A stretch of 10,301 bases of DNA, taken from Anaeromyxobacteraceae bacterium. GTDB lineage: Bacteria; Myxococcota; Myxococcia; Myxococcales; Anaeromyxobacteraceae. The position numbers and the translations under genes are program-made. The notes beneath the pieces were generated by a model. That model searched no databases, had not been told where the DNA came from, and saw nothing but the letters and a program-made list of their open reading frames with translations. Shown piece by piece: positions 5,727 through 10,301 of the stretch (position 1 is the stretch's first letter; each line of letters starts with the position of its first letter). The DNA is taken from contig DAIEMM010000480.1 in assembly GCA_027349605.1 (NCBI GenBank), positions 1 to 10,301 on the forward strand, in the 5' to 3' direction.

Positions 5727-5741
5727 GTCCGCGCCGCGGAC
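5727..5741 (+). terminator. GTCCGCG-C-CGCGGAC palindrome 7 bp after the reductase stop
   Basis: The 15-bp sequence is a perfect inverted repeat (GTCCGC/GCGGAC around GCC) that can fold into a 6-bp, all-but-one G-C hairpin. Its position right after the TGA at 5717-5719 suggests a transcript 3' end. No T-tract follows, so intrinsic termination is uncertain. Confidence 0.33.
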
Positions 5742-5958
5742 CTCGGCCATGTGGGGCGTTCACTGTCCGTCTGTTGACGGCCGATCGCGCGACTCAGGAT
5801 GCCGCGGACGGAGCGCCGCGGGAACGGGGGCGTCGACGCCGCGCTTCGCGCAGGGAGCGCGCGCGAGGTTTCGGGCGGGGTTCGGGATCTCCGCGCCGGA
5901 AATCCAGCGGGACGGCGTTTCCGCGCGTCACACATGGACCTGTTCGCGCGGGGCAACC

Positions 5959-5992
5959 CCGTCGCCCGGGAGCGGGAGGCACCCGGAGACGG
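5959..5992 (-). terminator. possible hairpin downstream of the cusA reading frame
   Basis: CCGGG (5966-5970) pairs with CCCGG (5982-5986), and an outer CCGT (5959-5962) pairs with ACGG (5989-5992) across a small internal loop. It starts 8 nt beyond the cusA stop at 6001-6003, in the gap where convergent transcripts meet. There is no T-tract on either strand. The rest of 5720-6000 shows no gene or other element I can support. Confidence 0.25.
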
Positions 5993-6000
5993 ATTCACCT

Positions 6001-6738
6001 TCACGCCGTCACGGTTCCCTCCGGCGTCGGCTCGCCGGCCGGCAGCCCCTTCCCCTTCCAGAGCAGGTAGACCGCCGGGTAGACGAGCAGCTCGAGCGCG
6101 AAGGAGGTCACGAGGCCGCCCACCATGGGCGCGGCGATGCGCTTCATGACGTCGGCCCCCGTCCCGGTGGACCACATGATGGGGAGCAGCCCCATGAACG
6201 CCGCGGCCACCGTCATGGCCTTGGGGCGCACCCGCTTCACCGCCCCATGCACGATGGCCTCCACCAGGTCGCCCCGGGTCCGGAGCAGCCCCGCCTTCCG
6301 GGCCTCGTCGTGGGAGAGGTCGAGGAAGAGCAGCATGAAGACCCCCGTCTCCGCGTCGAGCCCCATGAGCGCGATCATCCCGACCCAGGCGGCGATCGAC
6401 ACGTTGTAGCCGAGCGCGTACATGAGCCAGACCGCCCCGATGGCCGAGAAGGGCACGGCCAGCATGACGATGCCGGCCTTGGTCGCCGACTTGGTGTTCA
6501 TGTAGAGCAGCCCGAAGATGAGGACGATGGTGATGGGCAGGACCAGCTTCAGCCGCTCCCGCACCCGGAGCATGTTCTCGTACTGGCCGCTCCAGGTGAG
6601 CGAGGTGCCGGTGGGGACCTTCACCGCGTCGGCCACGGCCTCCTTGGCCCTCTCCACGTAGCTCCCGATGTCGATCTTCGAGGTGTCGAAGTCCACGTAG
6701 ACGTAGCCGGCCAGCAGCCCGTTCTCGTTGCGGATCAT
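6001..6738 (-). CDS. cusA: CusA C-terminal fragment (end of second periplasmic loop and TM8-12)
   Basis: This is the part of the pump after the internal stop, counted from the first in-frame ATG (residue 849 of the continuous frame); the conserved sequence actually starts at 6771. It holds the end of the second periplasmic loop (LTWSGQYENM), five hydrophobic helices, the relay glutamate E130 in LDAETGVFML (E939 in E. coli CusA) and lysine K173 in RVRPKAMTV (K984), and the RIAAPMVGG motif. No Shine-Dalgarno-like sequence precedes this ATG, so efficient separate translation is doubtful. If it were made, it would be half of a pump whose other half ends 12 codons earlier. It is most simply the severed 3' end of cusA. 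The stop is TGA at 6003-6001. Confidence 0.75.
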   Translation of the reverse strand: MIRNENGLLAGYVYVDFDTSKIDIGSYVERAKEAVADAVKVPTGTSLTWSGQYENMLRVRERLKLVLPITIVLIFGLLYMNTKSATKAGIVMLAVPFSAIGAVWLMYALGYNVSIAAWVGMIALMGLDAETGVFMLLFLDLSHDEARKAGLLRTRGDLVEAIVHGAVKRVRPKAMTVAAAFMGLLPIMWSTGTGADVMKRIAAPMVGGLVTSFALELLVYPAVYLLWKGKGLPAGEPTPEGTVTA

Positions 6739-6771
6739 CGAGGGGCCGGAGACCAGGACGACGTCGGCGAT

Positions 6772-9282
6772 CTACTCCATGGGGATCTGCCCGCCCTGCG
6801 GCAGCGGCAGGAGCACGCGCTTCAGGCTGTCGAGGTCGTCCCGGTAGTCGCGCGCGTACCGCACGTTGATCGAGTAGCGCTCGCGCCCTTCCACGGTGGT
6901 CCCCTGGTCGTCGCCACCCACCGCCGTCATGACCATGAGGTTGGCGTAGTCGATGCTGAGCCCGTAGCGGGCCAGCTGGTCGCGCTTCAGGACGAAGTCG
7001 AGGAAATAGCCGCCTGCCACCCGCTCGGCGTAGACGCTGCGGGTGTCGGGGAGCTTCTGCAGCGCGGCCTCGATCTCGCGGCCGACCCGCTCGATCTCCG
7101 GCAGCTTCGCGCCCGAGACCTTGATCCCGATGGGCGTGCGGATGCCGGTGGAGAGCATGTCGAGCCGGCCCTTGATGGGCATGGTCCAGGCGTTGGAGAT
7201 GCCGGGCAGCTGGAGGGACGCGTCCATCTCCGCCTTGAGCTGCTCCTCGGTGATGCGGTCCCGCCAGAAGGGGCGGAGCGCGGACTTCAGCCAGCCCGGC
7301 GCCCAGGCGGAGTACCAGCGGGGATTCTCCCGCCACTCTCCCTCCGGCTTCAGCACGATGGTCGTCTCCATCATCCCGAAGGGAGCGGGATCCGTGGAGG
7401 TGTTGGCGCGACCGGCCTTCCCGAAGACGGTCGCCACCTCCGGGAAGGTCCGGAGGATCTTGTCCTGGATCTGCAGCGCGGCCTGCGCCTCGGCCACCGA
7501 CATCCCCGGCTGCACGGCCGACGGCATGTAGAGGATGGTCCCCTCGTCGAGCGGCGGCATGAACTCGCTGCCGAGCCTCAGGTACACCGGCACGGTGGCC
7601 AGGACGAGCAGGGCGCTCGCGGCGACGATGGACCGCGGGTGACGCAGGACGAACCGGCACGGCCCCTCGTACATCCGGTGGAGCACCCGGCTGATGGGGT
7701 GGCTCTCCTCCGAGTGGTACTTGCCGACGAGGGCCTGGGTGGCCAGCCAGGCGAGCGCCCTCGGCTTGAACCGGAAGGGCTCGATGCGGGCGAAGAGCAT
7801 GCGCATGGCGGGATCGAGCGTGATCGCCAGCAGCGCGGCGATGGCCATGGCCAGGTTCTTGGAGATGGCGAGCGGACGGAAGAGGCGCCCCTCCTGGTCC
7901 ACCAGCGTGAAGACCGGCATGAAGGCGACGGCGATCACGAGCAGCGAGAAGAAGACCGATGGCCCCACCTCGAGGAGCGCCTCGAGCCGGACCTGGTGGA
8001 AGTCGCCCTTCGAGCCGTCCTTCTGCCAGAGGTGGATCTTGTTGTAGGCGTTCTCCACCTCGACGATGGCGCCGTCGACCAGCACGCCGATGGAGATGGC
8101 GATGCCCGCGAGCGACATGAGGTTCGCCCCCATCCCCATCGCGTACATGGGGATGAAGGCGAGCGCGACCGACACCGGGATGGTGACGATGTGGACGATG
8201 GCCGACGGGATGTGCCAGAGGAAGATCAGGATCACCGCCGAGACGATGAGGATCTCCTCGATGAGCTTGTGCTTCACCGTGTCGATGGCCTTTCCGATGA
8301 GCTCCGACCGGTCGTAGGTGGTGACCACCTTCACTCCCTCGGGAAGGGAGGGCTCGAGCTCGGCGAGCTTGGCCTTGACGCGCTCGATGACGTTGAGCGC
8401 GTTCTCGCCCTGCCGCATCACCACGATGCCGCCCACCACGTCGCCCTGCCCGTCCAGGTCGGCCACTCCCCGTCGCATCTCCGGGCCGAGCGCCACCGTG
8501 GCCACGTCCTTCACCTGGATGGGCGTCCCTCCCTCGGCCTTGAGGACCAGCTTCTCGAGGTCCTCGACGGACTTCACGTAGCCCCGGCCGCGCACCATGT
8601 ACTCCCGGCCGGACAGCTCGACCAGCCGCCCGCCCACGTCGTTGTTCCCCCTCCGGACGGCGTTGATCACGGCCTCCAGCGGCAGCTTGTAGGCGGCGAG
8701 CTTGGTGGGGCTGACGGTGATCTGGTACTGGCGGACCTGGCCGCCCACCGTCGCCACCTCGGACACGCCGGGCACCGACTGCACCGCGTAGCGGAGGAAC
8801 CAGTCCTGGTAGGAGCGCAGCTCGTCGGAGCTGTGCTTCCCGCTCCGGTCCACCAGCGCGTACTGGAAGACCCAGCCGACGCTGGTGGCGTCGGGTCCGA
8901 GCTCGGTCTTCACGCCGGCCGGCAGCTGCGCGGTGATCTTGGACAGGTACTCCAGCACGCGGGTGCGGGCCCAGTACGGGTCGGTGCCGTCCTCGAAGAT
9001 CACGTAGACGTAGCTGAAGCCGAAGTCGGAGAACCCGCGGATGGCCTTCACCTTCGGCGCGCCCAGGAGCGCCGTGGTGATGGGGTAGGTCACCTGATCC
9101 TCGATGATGTCCGGGCTCCGGTCCCACCGCGAGTACACGATGACCTGCGTGTCGGAGAGGTCGGGGATGGCGTCGAGCGGGATGTTCCGCATCGCGTGGA
9201 CGCTGAGCGCGAGCAGCACCACGGTCCCGGCGATGACCAGGAACCGGTTCTCCGCGGAGAATCGGATGATCCTCGCGATCAT
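6772..9282 (-). CDS. cusA: CusA N-terminal 836 residues (metal-binding periplasmic part and TM1-7)
   Basis: The protein begins with the HME-RND N-terminus (MIARIIRFSAENRF, a first membrane helix at about 14-30, then P-D-IPDLSDTQVIV). It contains periplasmic subdomains to about 335 and a block of membrane helices at about 340-560. The proton-relay aspartate is D403 in LVDGAIVEVENA. The three methionines that bind Cu(I)/Ag(I) in E. coli CusA (M573, M623, M672) have counterparts at M586 (LYMP), M637 (MMETT) and M709 (LDMLSTG), which favours copper/silver over Zn/Co/Cd. A segment of about 25 residues (RWYSAWAPGW, about 655-676), absent from E. coli CusA, occurs in a known CusA subfamily. The ATG overlaps the cusB stop as ATGA, indicating translational coupling, with GGGGAAGG just upstream. 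Without the last helices this product should not pump. Confidence 0.9.
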   Translation of the reverse strand: MIARIIRFSAENRFLVIAGTVVLLALSVHAMRNIPLDAIPDLSDTQVIVYSRWDRSPDIIEDQVTYPITTALLGAPKVKAIRGFSDFGFSYVYVIFEDGTDPYWARTRVLEYLSKITAQLPAGVKTELGPDATSVGWVFQYALVDRSGKHSSDELRSYQDWFLRYAVQSVPGVSEVATVGGQVRQYQITVSPTKLAAYKLPLEAVINAVRRGNNDVGGRLVELSGREYMVRGRGYVKSVEDLEKLVLKAEGGTPIQVKDVATVALGPEMRRGVADLDGQGDVVGGIVVMRQGENALNVIERVKAKLAELEPSLPEGVKVVTTYDRSELIGKAIDTVKHKLIEEILIVSAVILIFLWHIPSAIVHIVTIPVSVALAFIPMYAMGMGANLMSLAGIAISIGVLVDGAIVEVENAYNKIHLWQKDGSKGDFHQVRLEALLEVGPSVFFSLLVIAVAFMPVFTLVDQEGRLFRPLAISKNLAMAIAALLAITLDPAMRMLFARIEPFRFKPRALAWLATQALVGKYHSEESHPISRVLHRMYEGPCRFVLRHPRSIVAASALLVLATVPVYLRLGSEFMPPLDEGTILYMPSAVQPGMSVAEAQAALQIQDKILRTFPEVATVFGKAGRANTSTDPAPFGMMETTIVLKPEGEWRENPRWYSAWAPGWLKSALRPFWRDRITEEQLKAEMDASLQLPGISNAWTMPIKGRLDMLSTGIRTPIGIKVSGAKLPEIERVGREIEAALQKLPDTRSVYAERVAGGYFLDFVLKRDQLARYGLSIDYANLMVMTAVGGDDQGTTVEGRERYSINVRYARDYRDDLDSLKRVLLPLPQGGQIPME

Positions 9283-10301
9283 CGGACCTTCCCCGCCATC
9301 GCCGCGAGCGAGGCCCGCAGCTGCGACTCGGAGTCGACGAGGAAGTTGGCCCGGGTGACCACCTTCTCCCCGGCGGCGAGCCCGGAGAGCACCTCCACCT
9401 GGTCACCCGACACCGACCCGAGCTCGACCTCGCGCGGCTGGAGCTTTCCCTCCCCGACGGCCACGAAGACCACCTTCCTCGTGCCCGAGTCGATGACGGC
9501 GTCGGCGGGGATGGTGAGCCCCTCCCGCTCGGGCATGTGCAGCGTCACCTCGCCGAACATCTCGGGCCTGAGCTCGCCCCTGGGGTTGGGGAACTCGATG
9601 CGAACCTTCGCGGTGCGGGTCCTCGGGTCGAGGATGGGGTCGATGAAGATGACCCTTCCGGTGAAGGTCCGGTTCGGGAAGGCCTGCAGGGAGAGGGTCG
9701 CCGGCATTCCCAGGCGGATGCGGGAGAGGTCGCTCTCGTAGGCGTCGGCCAGCACCCAGACCCGGGACAGGTCGGTGATCTCGTAGGGCATGTCGCCCTC
9801 GTTGATCCGGTGCCCCATGACCACGTCCTTCTTGGTCACCACCCCGGTCATCGGGGAGTAGAGCGTGAGGGTCTTGGTGGGCTTCCCGCTCCTCTCCAGC
9901 CGGTCGATCTCGCTCTCCGGGATGTCCCAGAGGCGGAGCCGCTCCCGGGCCGACTCGACCAGGTCCTCGCCCGCTCCGGCCGCCACGCCGCCGCCGGCGA
10001 GCGCCTTGCGGGTGCGCAGCGCCAGCAGGAACTCCTGCTGCACGCTGAGGAGGTCGGGGCTGTAGATGGTGAAGAGCCGCTCGCCGCGCCGGACCGCCTT
10101 GCCCACGTAGTCCACGTAGACGTCCTCGACGAACCCCCCCACCTTGATGTTGACGTGGTGAACCTGGGTCTCGTCGACCGAAACCCTTCCCACCGTCCTC
10201 CAGCTCGCTCCCACCGGTCCGACCGCCACCTCGACGGTGCGCAGACCGATGAGCTGCTGGCGCTGGGGATCGATGTGGACGGTCGCGAGCCCCTCCACCG
10301 G
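9279..10301 (-). CDS. cusB: CusB, periplasmic adaptor of the Cu/Ag efflux system (5' end outside the window)
   Basis: The frame is open to the right edge, so the gene starts beyond it; a GTG at 10298 is probably internal. The visible 340 residues show the membrane-fusion protein order, counted from that GTG: the IDPQRQQLIG--T opening of mature CusB proteins, a beta strand and first lipoyl half (VGGFVEDVYVDYVGKAVRRGE, about 53-73 in part), a helical hairpin rich in E/R/L (about 84-137), the second lipoyl half (LYSPMTGVV), the beta-barrel (DLSRVWVLADAYESDL to ELRPEMFGEV) and the membrane-proximal end with GLAAGEKVVTRANFLVDSESQL. It links the inner-membrane pump CusA to an outer-membrane channel and hands over Cu(I)/Ag(I) ions. 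N-terminal metal-binding methionines would be outside the window. No CusF-like domain is fused at its C-terminus. Its TGA overlaps the cusA ATG. Confidence 0.93.
   Translation of the reverse strand, partial: PVEGLATVHIDPQRQQLIGLRTVEVAVGPVGASWRTVGRVSVDETQVHHVNIKVGGFVEDVYVDYVGKAVRRGERLFTIYSPDLLSVQQEFLLALRTRKALAGGGVAAGAGEDLVESARERLRLWDIPESEIDRLERSGKPTKTLTLYSPMTGVVTKKDVVMGHRINEGDMPYEITDLSRVWVLADAYESDLSRIRLGMPATLSLQAFPNRTFTGRVIFIDPILDPRTRTAKVRIEFPNPRGELRPEMFGEVTLHMPEREGLTIPADAVIDSGTRKVVFVAVGEGKLQPREVELGSVSGDQVEVLSGLAAGEKVVTRANFLVDSESQLRASLAAMAGKVR

Larger units (their letters stand above)
6001..9282 (-). pseudogene. cusA: cusA, Cu/Ag efflux RND pump, interrupted by an in-frame TAG at residue 837
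   Basis: Read through, this is one uninterrupted frame of 1,093 positions, about the usual size for a heavy-metal RND pump. The only disruption is TAG at 6774-6772. Sequence before it (PQGGQIPME) and after it (IADVVLVSGPSMIRNENG) continues a single conserved block, where relatives read GGQIPxxQ/E-xAD. One base change from CAG or GAG explains the stop. There is no frameshift, deletion or insertion element. TAG ends three other genes here (67-69, 483-481, 1090-1088), so it is an ordinary stop in this genome. Three explanations remain: a very recent nonsense mutation, a sequencing or assembly error, or rare read-through. Both halves keep their key residues, so decay, if real, is recent. Confidence 0.8.

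Noticed and set aside
6001..6771. cusA fragment as an independent gene or a true split pump
   Set aside because: There is no ribosome-binding site before the first in-frame ATG, and the break falls inside a conserved block rather than between domains. A nonsense mutation or base-call error is simpler.
4451..9406. A 1,651-codon open frame on the minus strand
   Set aside because: It runs across the ACBP and reductase genes, the intergenic gap and cusA in other frames, is very rich in Arg/Gly/Pro, and matches no domain pattern. It is a by-product of high GC content, where stop codons are rare.
5125..9741. A 1,538-codon open frame on the plus strand, antisense to cusA
   Set aside because: Its composition (His, Asp, Arg, Val, Leu repeats) is what the complement of RND coding sequence gives, and it spans gene boundaries. 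There is no plausible start or domain.

Overview
The window is very GC-rich protein-coding DNA from a bacterium. Several genes point to a deltaproteobacterium/Myxococcota-type organism, Anaeromyxobacter-like at best guess: a secreted c-type cytochrome fused to choice-of-anchor D (ASH/HYDIN) Ig repeats with a MYXO-/GlyGly-CTERM-like tail, two bacteriohemerythrins, a near-consensus sigma-54 promoter and an acyl-CoA-binding protein. This assignment is inferred from gene content and base composition, not from a search.

Layout. 1-69 (+): last 22 codons of a pirin-like gene. 84-500 (+) and 481-900 (-): two single-domain bacteriohemerythrins, each with all seven di-iron ligands, convergent and overlapping by 20 bp at their 3' ends. 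The second has a sigma-54 -24/-12 element just upstream. 1049-1078: strong hairpin behind the next gene. 1088-4147 (-): secreted protein of 1,019 residues with two CxxCH haem motifs, an Ig-like domain, six tandem ASH-type repeats, a second beta-rich domain and a C-terminal anchor/sorting signal. 4148-4491: divergent regulatory region, less GC-rich, with a repeated 14-mer and a hairpin plus T-tract. 4492-4755 and 4775-5719 (+): acyl-CoA-binding protein and aldo/keto reductase, probably one operon. 5720-6000: short convergent intergenic stretch with hairpin candidates. 6001-9282 (-): a CusA-type Cu/Ag efflux RND pump whose frame is interrupted by a TAG codon at residue 837. 9279-10301 (-): its periplasmic adaptor CusB, overlapping cusA by ATGA and running off the right edge.

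How the genes fit together. The right third is a CusBA copper/silver export unit. The outer-membrane partner, and any regulator or CusF, must lie outside the window if present. As read here the pump gene is broken, or carries a sequencing error. The left part carries O2/NO-responsive or iron-redox proteins (two hemerythrins, pirin tail) and a cell-surface cytochrome, which suggests a lifestyle at the oxic/anoxic boundary. The ACBP/AKR pair is a separate small metabolic operon.

The most notable points are the in-frame amber codon in cusA, the cytochrome-ASH repeat-sorting-tail fusion with alternating cysteine-containing and cysteine-free repeats, the sigma-54 promoter of the second hemerythrin, and the repeated 14-mer in the divergent promoter region. 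I do not see a CRISPR array, tRNA, rRNA, insertion sequence or a clearly novel defence system.
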